Notes under the pieces: generated by a model | The model's input: the letters and a program-made list of their open reading frames with translations, nothing else | Told to the model about the DNA's origin: nothing | Databases searched by the model: none | Program-made: the position numbers and the translations under genes | Assembly: GCA_946182865.1 (NCBI GenBank) | Contig: CAMHAV010000008.1 | Coordinates: forward strand, 1 to 38,220 | Direction of reading: 5' to 3' | Length of the DNA: 38,220 nt | DNA from: an uncultured Clostridia bacterium | Lineage (GTDB): Bacteria > Bacillota > Clostridia > Oscillospirales > Acutalibacteraceae | In this document: positions 16,791 through 29,054 of the stretch, one piece after another | How positions within the stretch are numbered: position 1 is the first letter of the stretch | Layout of the letters: every line of letters starts with the position of its first letter

Positions 16791-17596
16791 CCGTTTCCCG
16801 TACTCTTATAAAATCTCAGGCTGAACCGCCAGAATGAGTAAGCGAGAAGGTACAGCGTAACGCCGACAACAGGTGAAATGTACATCAGCCATTCCGGGTA
16901 AGCCGCCATATCCGCCTTGCGCAAAAAGAACTGCGCCGGAAAGTAATTGACAAACGCAAACGGCACCACAAAAATCAGGATGGACTGAATGAACCGGTTG
17001 TATATACTCAGCGGATAGATGGCAAACTTGCGCATATTCCAGTAGAAGATTTCCTTCAGGCTGCCTGTTTCCACCACGTAAAAGCTGATGGACGAAAAGA
17101 ACAGGAATATCGCCCCCTGTATCAGTACGCCGCTGATAACGGCAATGATATAATACACCGCCATTGCCGGATTCCATTGAATCCCCACACGGCTGGCCGA
17201 AATCACAAACAGGACGATGCCGAGCGTGCCGTGTCCCAACGCCGCCAGCCAGTCCGCTCCGCAAAGCACAAGCTGGGTCAGCAATCCTCTCGGACGCAGC
17301 ATCACACGGTCAAAGTCACCGTGCCTGATCCAGTCGGAAAAATCCCTCAGCGCCATAAAGAACACAATGAATATGCCGTAGGTGATGAAAATCAGGCTGA
17401 AAAGAAACAACAGTTCATCGATGTTCCAGTTGTTGATGGTGTCAAATTTCAGCAGAGCAAGGTACATGGCGATAATGCCGCCCGCTTCACGCAGAAACAC
17501 GGCAAACGTCGCCACGATCGCGTCCAGTTTGTATTGAAAGCGGCTTTTCAGCCCCGACTTTGCATAGGCAAAGAAAAGTGACAGAATATCTCTCAT
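16787..17596 (-). CDS. ABC-2 type permease (COG3694-like)
   Basis: Multi-TM, RHGDFDRVMLRPRGLLTQLV motif; paired with a second permease and two ATPases. Confidence 0.88.
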   Translation of the reverse strand: MRDILSLFFAYAKSGLKSRFQYKLDAIVATFAVFLREAGGIIAMYLALLKFDTINNWNIDELLFLFSLIFITYGIFIVFFMALRDFSDWIRHGDFDRVMLRPRGLLTQLVLCGADWLAALGHGTLGIVLFVISASRVGIQWNPAMAVYYIIAVISGVLIQGAIFLFFSSISFYVVETGSLKEIFYWNMRKFAIYPLSIYNRFIQSILIFVVPFAFVNYFPAQFFLRKADMAAYPEWLMYISPVVGVTLYLLAYSFWRFSLRFYKSTGNG

Positions 17597-17599
17597 ACC

Positions 17600-18388
17600 T
17601 TATCCCCCCTGTATCACCAGTTTTTTGATGCCGCTTCGCCAGAAATATTCTCCCACTGCCCAGAGCGCTGTAATCCAGAAAAGCTGTCGTGCGAAGTGAA
17701 AAACGATTTCCTTCCCGCCCAACTCGCCGAGATATAGCTGCACGGGCGTGAAGTAGATGGAATCAAACGGCGTAAAACGAATGGCGCTGCGCAGCCAGTC
17801 CGGCATGAACCACATGGGAATATACGCCCCGGCTAAAATATTGACCATGACGTTTTTTATTGTAATCAAACCCCATACGCTGAAAAGCGTAAACGACCAG
17901 CTTTGTACGATAAAGCTGATTTCCCACAGGACGACGTAGCCAAGAATGACGCTGACAAGGCAAAGCAGGACATCCCGTGCGCCTGACGGCGCCTGAATCG
18001 GCGCAAAGAAGCAAGCAATGATTACTGTTGGCAGAAAGTTGAAAACCACATGGAACGCGCCTTCCCCCATGTCCTCAAACAGCATTCTCAGCTTAAAATT
18101 GACCGGCTTGAGCAGCTCGTTGGCAATGGTTCCCTGCTTGATTTTGTCCTGCAAAAACATCTCGTTTTTATGAAATGCGGCGCTTAGTCCGAGTGAAATG
18201 AGAAAGCTGGTCGTTACCATCGAAAACGTCACGCCGTCCACCTCACTGGCACCGTTGTACAGCGCCTTGTAGATGCTCCAATACACCACGAACGAAAGCA
18301 GCGTATTGAGGATTCCCAGCACATAATCAAAGCGATAGGCCATTTTACTGCGGAATTTAATTCCCGCAAAGGAAAGATATCTTGTCAT
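17600..18388 (-). CDS. ABC-2 type permease (COG4587-like)
   Basis: Multi-TM; IKQGTIANELLKPVNFKLRML motif typical of this family. Confidence 0.88.
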   Translation of the reverse strand: MTRYLSFAGIKFRSKMAYRFDYVLGILNTLLSFVVYWSIYKALYNGASEVDGVTFSMVTTSFLISLGLSAAFHKNEMFLQDKIKQGTIANELLKPVNFKLRMLFEDMGEGAFHVVFNFLPTVIIACFFAPIQAPSGARDVLLCLVSVILGYVVLWEISFIVQSWSFTLFSVWGLITIKNVMVNILAGAYIPMWFMPDWLRSAIRFTPFDSIYFTPVQLYLGELGGKEIVFHFARQLFWITALWAVGEYFWRSGIKKLVIQGG

Positions 18389-18403
18389 ATACTCACAGCC
18401 ACC

Positions 18404-19420
18404 TCAATTCATCACGATTCTGCCCTCATAGATGTCGCGGATAATGGCGTCTATTTCAGGCTCACGTATGCTTACATCCTTGATGTTGTGCGTGTTCATC
18501 AGGGCTGACATCATCTCGTTCACACTCACCTCATCTGTGCTGAACGCAATCCGTTTTTTCAATCCGCTGTTGTCCGCGTCGGAGACAACGGCATGGGAAA
18601 GGTCAAGTGAAATAGGCAGACTTTCAAATTCCGCCTCGATGATGCGGGAGGAACCATAGCCTTTCTTGACATTTTCGAGGCTGCCGTCATACAGCTTTTG
18701 TCCGTCGTCAATGATAATCAGGCGTTCACAGGTCTTTACAATATCCTGCATATCATGCGTGGTGAAGATCATCGTGATGTTGTCAGTCTGATTGAGTGTT
18801 CTGATGAATTTGCGTATTTTGTCCTTTCCCACCACGTCAATACCGATGGTTGGCTCGTCAAAAAAGACGATCTTGGGCGAATGAAGCAGCGCGGCGGCGA
18901 TATCCGCCCGCATACGCTGACCGAGGGAGAGCTGACGGACAGGCTGGCGGATAAAGCTGCCCATATCCAGCAGTTCGGTGTAACGCGCAAGGTTTTCCTT
19001 GTATTGCTTTGGCGGTATTCTGTAAATGTGCCGGATCACCTCATAGCTGTCGAGCGGCGACAAATCCCACGAAATCTGTGACTTCTGCCCGAATACAACG
19101 CCGATATTGGCGACATATTCCTTGCGCTGTTTGTACGGAACGTAGCCCGCTACCTGCATATCGCCACTGTCGGGATAAAGAATCCCTGACAGCATTTTGA
19201 TAGTGGTGGATTTTCCCGCGCCATTGGGGCCGATAAAGCCGACCATTTCCCCCTCATGAATGGAAAAACTGACGTTATCCACCGCTTTTTTCCATTCATA
19301 TGTCGGGTGGAAAATGTCTTTCAATGCCCCTTTAAAGCCTGTAGCACGCTTGTGGATTTTAAACGTCTTGCACAGGTTGTTTACCTCAATGATGTTTTTC
19401 GCTGTTTGCATTGTCCGCAT
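18404..19420 (-). CDS. ABC transporter ATP-binding protein (COG4586-like)
   Basis: Walker A GPNGAGKST, signature LSLGQRMRADIAAALLHSP, Walker B IVFFDEPTIGIDV; SD aaggagg. Confidence 0.95.
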   Translation of the reverse strand: MRTMQTAKNIIEVNNLCKTFKIHKRATGFKGALKDIFHPTYEWKKAVDNVSFSIHEGEMVGFIGPNGAGKSTTIKMLSGILYPDSGDMQVAGYVPYKQRKEYVANIGVVFGQKSQISWDLSPLDSYEVIRHIYRIPPKQYKENLARYTELLDMGSFIRQPVRQLSLGQRMRADIAAALLHSPKIVFFDEPTIGIDVVGKDKIRKFIRTLNQTDNITMIFTTHDMQDIVKTCERLIIIDDGQKLYDGSLENVKKGYGSSRIIEAEFESLPISLDLSHAVVSDADNSGLKKRIAFSTDEVSVNEMMSALMNTHNIKDVSIREPEIDAIIRDIYEGRIVMN

Positions 19421-20384
19421 GATGATCCTCCTTGTACATTTCTTTGATAATATCCTCTACAGTCGGCTTTTGGATAAAAATATCGACTGCCTTGCCGTGG
19501 GACAGCAGATAGTTTGCCAAATCCTTTGAGCTTACAATGCTGCTGTCGTAGTCAAGCGTCAGCATGTTATTTTCGATGCAGCAGTGTTTTATCGGAAAAT
19601 CCTGTAGATCCGGCGGCATTCCCTCAAATATCATCTGCATCCGATTCAGCCCGATATGGGATTTTTTCAACCTGTCAAAGCTGCCGTTATATACGATCTG
19701 TCCGTGGTCAATCAGTATCGCCCTGTCGCATATCCGTTCCAGTTCTTCGACATTATGGGTGGTGAGAATGACGGTTGTTTCTTTTTCACGGGCGATCTCC
19801 TGCAATATGTCGCGAATCTTCTCCCTTGCCGCCACATCTATACCGATAAACGGCTCGTCCAATATCAGCAGGGCAGGCTGAAAGAGAAGCACCGCCGCCA
19901 CCTCCGCTTTCATCCGCTGCCCCAGCGAGAGCTGATGGACGCGGTAATGCATCTGTTCCTGCAAACCGAGCTTCGGCAAAAGCGCCGCCAGTCTCTGCCT
20001 GTACGCTTCCTTGGGAATCCGGTAGATACTCTTTATCAGTTGCAGATTCAGCGCAAGCGTCAAATCTTCCTGCAACAGGGCGCTTCCGTGACCGAAGTGA
20101 TAATTGTAGCCGTCGGTAATGACCTGCCCTGTCACCAGACCGATCAGGTTTTCCCCGGCTTTCCTGCCAAAGTTTTTTCCCCGAAAAGGATTTTCCCGAA
20201 ACACCCTGATATAGCCGTCTGTGGGGAGGTACAAACCGCATATCAGCTTGATCAGCGTTGTTTTGCCCGCGCCGTTTGCGCCGATGAGACCGACGGTTTC
20301 GCCCTTTGCGATATGCAGCGAAATGTCATGGACAGCGGTAATGCCTCCCGGAAAGGTTTTGGTTACGTTTTTGATAACAATCAT
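19386..20384 (-). CDS. Second ABC transporter ATP-binding protein (COG4586-like)
   Basis: Walker A GANGAGKTT, LSLGQRMKAEVAAVLLFQPALLILDEPFIGIDV; 35-bp overlap with the next gene. Confidence 0.95.
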   Translation of the reverse strand: MIVIKNVTKTFPGGITAVHDISLHIAKGETVGLIGANGAGKTTLIKLICGLYLPTDGYIRVFRENPFRGKNFGRKAGENLIGLVTGQVITDGYNYHFGHGSALLQEDLTLALNLQLIKSIYRIPKEAYRQRLAALLPKLGLQEQMHYRVHQLSLGQRMKAEVAAVLLFQPALLILDEPFIGIDVAAREKIRDILQEIAREKETTVILTTHNVEELERICDRAILIDHGQIVYNGSFDRLKKSHIGLNRMQMIFEGMPPDLQDFPIKHCCIENNMLTLDYDSSIVSSKDLANYLLSHGKAVDIFIQKPTVEDIIKEMYKEDHHADNANSEKHH

Positions 20385-20461
20385 TGGCTTCACCTGTTCT
20401 TTATTTTACGGGAATCTCTTTTAAATGCAATATGTCTGGGATAAACTGCCCGAAATCCGTT

Positions 20462-20497
20462 ACAAAAAGCGCCGCAGCGGATGGCTGCGGCGCCCAA
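20462..20497 (-). terminator. Terminator of the kinase/LytTR operon
   Basis: Minus strand GGGCGCCGCAGCCATCCGCTGCGGCGCTTTTTG. Confidence 0.85.
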
Positions 20498-20502
20498 AAC
20501 AA

Positions 20503-21231
20503 CTATGATTCTGACGGAATCATCATACTGATGCAAAACATTCCTTCTTCTTCGTAAATATCTGTCATGCCGTCATATTTTTCGACAATGTCTTTGATTT
20601 GCTTTACACCGCAGCCGTGGTTTTGATTGTCAGGCTTGGTGGAATGCAGATCGGGGTTTTCATCGAGGACGGATTTGTCGGTTTTATTTTTGACTGTGAT
20701 GACGTCGTAGCCTCGCTTTTTGCATATCGACACATAAATCAGCTTCCCGGATGCCCTCAGGCTCGCCTCAATGGCGTTGTCAAGCGCATTGCTCAGCACC
20801 GCCGCAAAATCGACGCTGCCCATTCGGGCAAAGGACAGATTTTCTATTTCCGCCTTGAACGGTACGCCGCAGCGCTGCGCATATTCCAGCTTGGAATTGA
20901 TAACGTAATTCATCACGGCGTTGCCTGTCTGAATATACGAATAGACGCGATTGAGGTTATCCAGCACAACCGACAGGTATTCCTTCGCTTCGTCTGTTTC
21001 GCCGTTGCCCAGATAAGAGGCGATCACCATGATATGATTTTTCATATCATGCTTCAATCGGCGTGTATTTTCATGCAGGACTTCTATGTCCCGCTGCTGG
21101 TCACACAGAATCCGGTATTCGGCGCGCAGACTGTCATATTGATATTGCAAATCGAGGTTTTTGGCGACCTCGGCGGCATACTTCTGATCCAGTGCTTCAT
21201 AGGCGTCCCGGAGTGCGCGGTATCTGCTCAT
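20503..21231 (-). CDS. GHKL-domain (AgrC-like) sensor kinase lacking TM segments
   Basis: RRLKHDMKNHIMVIASYL phosphoacceptor region; VLSNALDNAIEAS N-box; no hydrophobic N-terminus. Confidence 0.9.
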   Translation of the reverse strand: MSRYRALRDAYEALDQKYAAEVAKNLDLQYQYDSLRAEYRILCDQQRDIEVLHENTRRLKHDMKNHIMVIASYLGNGETDEAKEYLSVVLDNLNRVYSYIQTGNAVMNYVINSKLEYAQRCGVPFKAEIENLSFARMGSVDFAAVLSNALDNAIEASLRASGKLIYVSICKKRGYDVITVKNKTDKSVLDENPDLHSTKPDNQNHGCGVKQIKDIVEKYDGMTDIYEEEGMFCISMMIPSES

Positions 21232-21932
21232 CTCATGTACCTCAGAATCGTTTTCTTGACGTTTTCACGGTTTGTCCTGCCAATGGGCAGAAGCTCGTCG
21301 CTGCTAAGCTTGATTTCGTCGCCCTGTATGGCAAAAATATGCTGCTGATTGACCAGGAATCCCTTGTGCGTGCGGATAAATCCCCTTGGTGAAAGCTCGC
21401 TTTCGAGCGCTCCTATGGTTCCCCGGAAGCGAAAGAGCCTGTGGGTACTGTGCAGGCGGATGTAATTGGACTCCGACTCAAAATACAGAATATCCGAAAA
21501 CCGGACTTTAAAAATGCCTTCGCTTGTCTTGCACATAAAATATTCGTTTCTCTTTTGCAGTTCATTGACAATGCTTTGCGCCACCGAGCCGATTTCTTCG
21601 TCAAAATGGCTCTTGCGGATGAAGCCGAAGGGATGATACTGAAACGAACGGTACACCAGCGCATCATGGCTTGTGACAAATACGAGCAATGTGTCGGCGC
21701 CGCTGTCAATCAGAAACTGCGCTATATCCATGCCGCTGAGCCTCGGCATATCCATATCAAGAAACAGCACATCCGGCTTGCGGCTTTTCATATGCTCCGC
21801 CAGTGCAAAAGGATCTTCTGTCTGAAAGATTTCAATGGGGCAGTGCAGGTTCTGAAACGCGTCATGCACCTTGCCGGCAATTTCCTCCAGCACCCTTTTT
21901 TCATCATCACATACAGCCGTATAGATCATCAC
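21228..21932 (-). CDS. LytTR-family response regulator (AgrA-like)
   Basis: Receiver DVLFLDMDMPRLSGMDIAQFL; LytTR ILYFESESNYIRLHST...GFIRTHKGFLVN; start set near MVMIYTAVCDDE. Confidence 0.93.
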   Translation of the reverse strand: MMIYTAVCDDEKRVLEEIAGKVHDAFQNLHCPIEIFQTEDPFALAEHMKSRKPDVLFLDMDMPRLSGMDIAQFLIDSGADTLLVFVTSHDALVYRSFQYHPFGFIRKSHFDEEIGSVAQSIVNELQKRNEYFMCKTSEGIFKVRFSDILYFESESNYIRLHSTHRLFRFRGTIGALESELSPRGFIRTHKGFLVNQQHIFAIQGDEIKLSSDELLPIGRTNRENVKKTILRYMR

Positions 21933-21957
21933 CATCCACCTCGCCAATCTGTGTTAT

Positions 21958-22004
21958 GAAAAACAGGCTGCCGCACCGGGAACGGTGTGACAGCCTGTTT
22001 TTCA
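21958..22004. terminator. Bidirectional terminator between atpC and the LytTR gene
   Basis: GAAAAACAGGCTGCCGCACC...GGTGTGACAGCCTGTTTTTC. Confidence 0.85.
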
Positions 22005-22040
22005 TGCATGATTCATTTACTTCCGTCAACACCGTGCCGT

Positions 22041-23704
<1,664 letters not shown>

Positions 23705-23718
23705 TTAATTCTCTCCTC

Positions 23719-24522
23719 TCAGGCGCCGCTGCCTGCGACAATTTCCGTGATCTCCTGCGTGATAGCGCCCTGACGCGCGCGGTTGTACTCCAGACGGAGA
23801 TCGTCCAGCATCTGCTGCGCGTTCCGACCGGCGTTGTCCATCGCCATGCGGCGGGCGGCGGTTTCACAGGCGAAGCTCTCGCGAATCGCCTCCATGAGCG
23901 CCCCGAATACATATTCCCTGACCGCGCTGCTCAGCACTTCCGACGGCTCCGGCTCAAACAGGATGCCGCCCGGCGCCGTTTCTTCGCTCTTTGTGAGCGG
24001 GAGCAGCCATTCCACTGCCGCCTCCTGCGTCATCATGGAGACATACTTGGTGCAGACAATGCCCACCTTGCCGTATGCGCCGCCGAGATACCCGTCAATG
24101 AGCCGCTGCGCCAGCGCGTAGCCGTCGTCACAGGTAAAGCTCTCGCACAGCGTCAGTTCGCCCCCGAAACGCTCCGAGGCACGCTTGCCGATGGGGATGA
24201 TCTCCGCGTCGGCATACTGCGCCGTCAGACGAAAGATGTTGTTGTTGTAGCCGCCGCAAAGTCCTCTGTCGCCCGCGATGACTACCAGACAGGTCTTGTC
24301 GCTATCGGACGGGGGATTCAGAAAGGCGCTGTTCTGACATTCGGCGTTGGCGGCCAGACGGGAGGTCATGGTGCGCAGCGCCTGCGCGAAGTCATGCGCG
24401 TTTTCCATCGCCTGACTGGCGCGGTACATTTTGGAAGAAGCGACAAGCCCCATCGCGGTGGTAAGGTGCAGCATGGAGTCCACGCTGCGGATGCTGGAAC
24501 GGAGACTTTTGATATCCGCCAT
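23719..24522 (-). CDS. atpG: F1 ATP synthase gamma subunit
   Basis: IKSLRSSIRSVDSMLHLTTAMGLVASSKM; GDRGLCGGYNNN; C-terminal NARQGAITQEITEIVAGSGA. Confidence 0.97.
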   Translation of the reverse strand: MADIKSLRSSIRSVDSMLHLTTAMGLVASSKMYRASQAMENAHDFAQALRTMTSRLAANAECQNSAFLNPPSDSDKTCLVVIAGDRGLCGGYNNNIFRLTAQYADAEIIPIGKRASERFGGELTLCESFTCDDGYALAQRLIDGYLGGAYGKVGIVCTKYVSMMTQEAAVEWLLPLTKSEETAPGGILFEPEPSEVLSSAVREYVFGALMEAIRESFACETAARRMAMDNAGRNAQQMLDDLRLEYNRARQGAITQEITEIVAGSGA

Positions 24523-24525
24523 GTG

Positions 24526-26022
24526 TTATCCCCTCCGCATCTCCGCGAGAATGTCCTTCAATTCATCAATGTCGGACTGCTCGAAGTAATTGTTTTCGAT
24601 TCTTTCCAACCACGCGGTATGCTCCGCTTCCATCCGGCGGAACAGCTTCTGCTCGTAATCGTTGACCTTATTCACCGGAATCTCGTCGAGATAGCCGTTG
24701 ACCACCGCGAAAATAATCGCCACCTGACAGCCGATGCGCACAGGGGAATTCTGCTTCTGCTTGAGCACCTCCACAATGCGTTCGCCCAGCGCCAGACGGG
24801 ACTTGGTGTCCTCGTCAAGGTCGCTGCCGAACTGCGCGAAGGATTGCAGCTCACGGTACTGGGAATAAAGCAGCTTCAGTTCGCCCGAAACCTTCTTCAT
24901 GGCTTTGAGCTGTGCCGAACCGCCGACACGGCTGACCGAGATACCGGGGTTGATGGCGGGAATGATGCCCGCGTGGAACATCTCGGTTTCAAGGAAGATC
25001 TGACCGTCCGTGATGGAGATGACGTTGGTCGGGATGTAGGCCGAAACGTCGCCCGCCTGCGTCTCGATGACCGGCAGCGCGGTAATGGAGCCGCCGCCGT
25101 ATTCCGGCGCGACACACGCCGCGCGCTCGAGCAGCCGGGAATGCAGATAGAAAACGTCGCCCGGATAGGCTTCACGTCCCGGCGGTCTGCGGATCAGCAG
25201 CGAAATCGCACGGTAAGCGACCGCGTGCTGGGACAGATCGTCGTAGATAATCAGCACGTCCTTGCCCTGCTCGCGGAAATACTCCGCCATCGCGCAGCCG
25301 GCATAGGGTGCAATGTATTGCAGCGGGGCACTTTCCGAAGCCGTCGCCGCCACGACGATGGTATATTCCATCGCGCCCGCGTCCGCCAGCTTCTGCACGA
25401 GCTGCACCACGGTGGAATTCTTCTTGCCGATGGCGACATAGATGCACAGCACGCCGCTGTCTCTCTGGTTGATAATGGTATCGGTCGCGATCTCGCTCTT
25501 ACCCGTCTGACGGTCACCGATCAGCAGTTCGCGCTGACCGCGTCCGATCGGAATCATGCTGTCGATCGCCTTGATGCCCGTGTGCAGCGGCACCGAAACG
25601 CTCTTGCGCTCGATGATGCCCGGCGCTTCGGACTCGATGCAGCGGGTCTGGGTGCAATGCACCGCGCCCTTGCCGTCGATGGGATTGCCCAGCGCGTCCA
25701 CAACGCGTCCGAGCAGTTCCTCGCCCACCGGCACCGAAAGCACGCGGCCGGTACGCTTGACGGTGGTACCCTCGCGGATATCGTTGCTGTTGGCGAGAAT
25801 CGCCGCCGAAACGGTTTCCTCCTCGAGGTTCTGCGCGAGTCCCACGCTGCCGTCCTCAAATTCCAGCAGCTCGCCCGCCATGCAGCTGCGAAGTCCGTAG
25901 ACGCGGGCAATGCCGTCGCCTACCATGACAACGGTGCCGGTCTCGGACATCTCCACCTTCGCCTTGTAGTTTTTAATCTGTTCTTTCAGAATATTGCTGA
26001 TTTCTTCCGGCTTTCTGTTCAT
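24526..26022 (-). CDS. atpA: F1 ATP synthase alpha subunit
   Basis: [52 protein letters not shown]. Confidence 0.99.
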   Translation of the reverse strand: MNRKPEEISNILKEQIKNYKAKVEMSETGTVVMVGDGIARVYGLRSCMAGELLEFEDGSVGLAQNLEEETVSAAILANSNDIREGTTVKRTGRVLSVPVGEELLGRVVDALGNPIDGKGAVHCTQTRCIESEAPGIIERKSVSVPLHTGIKAIDSMIPIGRGQRELLIGDRQTGKSEIATDTIINQRDSGVLCIYVAIGKKNSTVVQLVQKLADAGAMEYTIVVAATASESAPLQYIAPYAGCAMAEYFREQGKDVLIIYDDLSQHAVAYRAISLLIRRPPGREAYPGDVFYLHSRLLERAACVAPEYGGGSITALPVIETQAGDVSAYIPTNVISITDGQIFLETEMFHAGIIPAINPGISVSRVGGSAQLKAMKKVSGELKLLYSQYRELQSFAQFGSDLDEDTKSRLALGERIVEVLKQKQNSPVRIGCQVAIIFAVVNGYLDEIPVNKVNDYEQKLFRRMEAEHTAWLERIENNYFEQSDIDELKDILAEMRRG

Positions 26023-26558
26023 TCGCTCATCACTTCCCTTATATTTTTGAGCCTGCCGCGCAAACTGCCGTCCATCAGCAGACCGTTCAGATCGACCGTC
26101 ATGCCGCCCAGCAGCGAGGAATCGACCCGGTAGCTGACATTCACGCGGCTGCCGCTGAGCGACTCCAGCCTGCGCTCCAGCTTTTGCTTCTGCTGCTGGG
26201 TCAGCGCCACGGCGCTGGTCACCCGCGCGGGAATGACACGCCGTTCTTCATTGTATAGCTTCTCGTATTCTTCGGCGCATGCCGGCAGAATATCCGCGCA
26301 CCCCTGCTCGCACAGCAGCGAGAGGAACGACACCGTATATTCGTGAAAGTCCGCGCCAAAGCTTTCTTCAACGGCAGCAAGCCGCTCGCTGGCCGGAATA
26401 CAGGGCGCATTGAGAAAATCCGCGTATTCGGGCGTGGCTTCCCACAAGTCCCTGAGTACCCGCATTTCCTCCAGAAACACATCTTCCAGATCGCATTCCT
26501 GCGCCAGAGCGAACAGCGCGACCGCGTATTCCTTACTTGTCGCCCTCATCGTCTTCAC
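26019..26558 (-). CDS. atpH: F1 ATP synthase delta subunit
   Basis: [11 protein letters not shown]...C-terminal [29 protein letters not shown]; start may be 26549. Confidence 0.95.
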   Translation of the reverse strand: MKTMRATSKEYAVALFALAQECDLEDVFLEEMRVLRDLWEATPEYADFLNAPCIPASERLAAVEESFGADFHEYTVSFLSLLCEQGCADILPACAEEYEKLYNEERRVIPARVTSAVALTQQQKQKLERRLESLSGSRVNVSYRVDSSLLGGMTVDLNGLLMDGSLRGRLKNIREVMSE

Positions 26559-27048
26559 CTATTTCCGAAATAAAAGAGTCGATCAATTCGCTGTGATCGT
26601 CGGCGTTCAGCTCCCGGCCGATCATCTTTTCGGCCAGCGCCACCGATACATCCGCGATCTGATCCTTGATTTCCTGCTCCGCTTTGCGGCGCTCCGAGGC
26701 CGCTTCCTCCTGCGCACGGGTTATCATGCGCGCCGCCCTTTCACGGGTCTGATCGAGAATCTCGCGGCTCTGCACATTGGCGCTCTTGACGGCGTTCTCC
26801 AGAATGCCGTCCGCCTCCGTGCGCGCCGTGGTCATCTTTTCCTCCCAGCTCTCCTTCATGGCAAGCGCTTCGCTTTTGGCGGTCTCCGCCTGCTCATATT
26901 GCAGGTCGATGGTCGCCTGCCGCTGGGCAAGCATTTTTTTCACCGGCTGATAAAGGAAGTGCTTGAACATCAGAAACAGCAGCAGCAGATTGCAGAGGGA
27001 AATCAGGACATTCCAGAAATTGATCGAAATGATCTCCAACGTCTGCAT
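26533..27048 (-). CDS. atpF: Fo ATP synthase subunit b
   Basis: Single N-terminal TM then amphipathic helix; position in operon. Confidence 0.95.
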   Translation of the reverse strand: MQTLEIISINFWNVLISLCNLLLLFLMFKHFLYQPVKKMLAQRQATIDLQYEQAETAKSEALAMKESWEEKMTTARTEADGILENAVKSANVQSREILDQTRERAARMITRAQEEAASERRKAEQEIKDQIADVSVALAEKMIGRELNADDHSELIDSFISEIGEDDEGDK

Positions 27049-27070
27049 TCTTCGTCACCTCTTGCTCTGC

Positions 27071-27361
<291 letters not shown>

Positions 27362-27370
27362 TTACCTCCG

Positions 27371-28285
27371 TTAATTGTTGTTGGTTTGTAATCTTTTGGC
27401 TTTCTTTTTCTCTTGTTTTTTGAAATAATCCTCCGCCGGGAAAGCGCCCCCTACATACAGCATGGTCAGCATGGCGAAAATAAACGCCTGCAAACATCCG
27501 CTGAACAGGTCAAAGTAAACCGAGAGCACGGCGGGTATGCCGATGCGCAGCCACGGCACCTCTCCGAGAATGCCGGGCAGCCGTCCGAGAATGATCTGGG
27601 ACAACCCTTGCAGCGCCGCCGCCACCAGCACCGAAATGACCGAACCGGAAAGGACGTTGCCGTAATGACGAAACGCCATGGAGACCGGCGTGGCGATTTC
27701 ACTGATGACATTGAGCGGTGTGAGGAACGCCACCGGTTCGGCAAAGCTCTTGAGATAGTGAACCGGGCCGCACTTCATCTTGTAGTAAGTAATCAGTATA
27801 AAGACCAGAATCGCCCAGCCGCCTGTGACATTGATATCCGAGGTAGGCGGGAACAATCCCGTGAGCGACAGCAGGCTCGAAAACGCCGACAGCGCGAGCA
27901 TGGCGCCGATGAACGGGGCAAATCCGGCGAAATATTCGCCCATATTGCTTGTGACCAGTCCTTCGGTCTGCTCCACAATCCACTCCGCGACGTGCTGGCG
28001 CTTGGTCTGCGCCTTCTCGGAAAGTCCCCGTGTCAGATAGAGACACAGAAAGAGCAGCGAAAGCATGACCAGCCACGAATTGACCTGCGTCTCCGTGATC
28101 GGCAGTCCGCCCAGCGGCAGCGGCAGCGTAAAGAAGATATACGCGCCCGTGATCTCAATGCCCTCCGATGCGGGAACCAGCAGCACTTTCAGCGCGATGC
28201 CCGCCGCAATCGGCAGCAGCATTCCGAGCAGCAGCAGCGCGTCAACCGCCTTGGATGGCCTGCCCGTTGGCCGTGTATGTTTCAT
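27371..28285 (-). CDS. atpB: Fo ATP synthase subunit a
   Basis: Conserved Arg in VSMAFRHYGNVLSGSVISVLV; position in operon. Confidence 0.95.
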   Translation of the reverse strand: MKHTRPTGRPSKAVDALLLLGMLLPIAAGIALKVLLVPASEGIEITGAYIFFTLPLPLGGLPITETQVNSWLVMLSLLFLCLYLTRGLSEKAQTKRQHVAEWIVEQTEGLVTSNMGEYFAGFAPFIGAMLALSAFSSLLSLTGLFPPTSDINVTGGWAILVFILITYYKMKCGPVHYLKSFAEPVAFLTPLNVISEIATPVSMAFRHYGNVLSGSVISVLVAAALQGLSQIILGRLPGILGEVPWLRIGIPAVLSVYFDLFSGCLQAFIFAMLTMLYVGGAFPAEDYFKKQEKKKAKRLQTNNN

Positions 28286-28698
28286 TTTCCTTCACCCTCC
28301 TTTCCGTCGCCGTTTTTGTTCCGTTTGTCCATCAGCGGACGAACCGCGATGGCGACGCGCGGAAAAAACAGCGGAATGATCACCGCGAGCGTGTGAAAGC
28401 ATGGCGCCGCGGCGCCAACCGCTACCACGACAAACAGCAGCAGCAGCCTCAGCCGCTGCGACAGCCGCATGGTATCCGCCGCCTCCTTTTCCCCTTTGCC
28501 CAGAGCTTTCTGTACCGTCAGACCCATCAGGAAAAAGTTGCCGACAGCCGCCGCCGCGCTCAGCAGATTTCCGCACAGCACGGTGTAATCCCAACGACCT
28601 GCCACCAGGAACACCGCCTGCATCAGCACGCTCAGCACACCGACAAATGCCGCTATATACACGCTTTCGCGTTTGACCGTCTCATCAATCTTGGACAT
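28282..28698 (-). CDS. AtpI-like small membrane protein
   Basis: Four hydrophobic segments; first gene of the atp operon, overlaps atpB by 4 bp. Confidence 0.75.
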   Translation of the reverse strand: MSKIDETVKRESVYIAAFVGVLSVLMQAVFLVAGRWDYTVLCGNLLSAAAAVGNFFLMGLTVQKALGKGEKEAADTMRLSQRLRLLLLFVVVAVGAAAPCFHTLAVIIPLFFPRVAIAVRPLMDKRNKNGDGKEGEGK

Positions 28699-28812
28699 GA
28701 TGCACACTCCTATCCTCCGCACCTACGGCATTGCCGCTGTGCGCCTGTGATATTCATTATAAGAGAAGCGCAGCGAAATGACAATAGACACTCGCCCCAC
28801 GCCTGCCTGTTT

Positions 28813-28840
28813 TTCAGACATTGGCTCTCAAATGTCTGAA
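28813..28840. promoter_or_regulatory. Perfect inverted repeat TTCAGACATT-N8-AATGTCTGAA in the atp leader
   Basis: 10-bp arms, between the putative atp promoter and the AtpI-like gene. Confidence 0.6.
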
Positions 28841-28874
28841 CAAATACAGACCTCCCATGATATGATAATGAATA

Positions 28875-28903
28875 ATTATACCTTTTTTGGACACGTATTT
28901 CAA
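28875..28903 (-). promoter_or_regulatory. Putative sigma-A promoter of the atp operon, TTGAAA-N17-TATAAT
   Basis: Minus-strand match with 17-bp spacer. Confidence 0.75.
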
Positions 28904-29054
28904 TAGTAGGATTGTTAATTTTTTCGGATTTCTTCGCGCAGATTTCCCCAAAATGCCCAACTAACGGTTTTTTTGAGAGCCGCATGAAACTTGTGTGACA
29001 ACACGCGCTAAAAAAGCCGCCGCACGAAGAAAAAACTCCGCTGCGGCAGCTCCG

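Noticed and set aside
24394-26133. 579-aa plus-strand ORF opposite atpG/atpA/atpH
   Set aside because: Antisense shadow ORF over strongly conserved ATP synthase genes; no recognisable motifs and His/Arg-rich composition.
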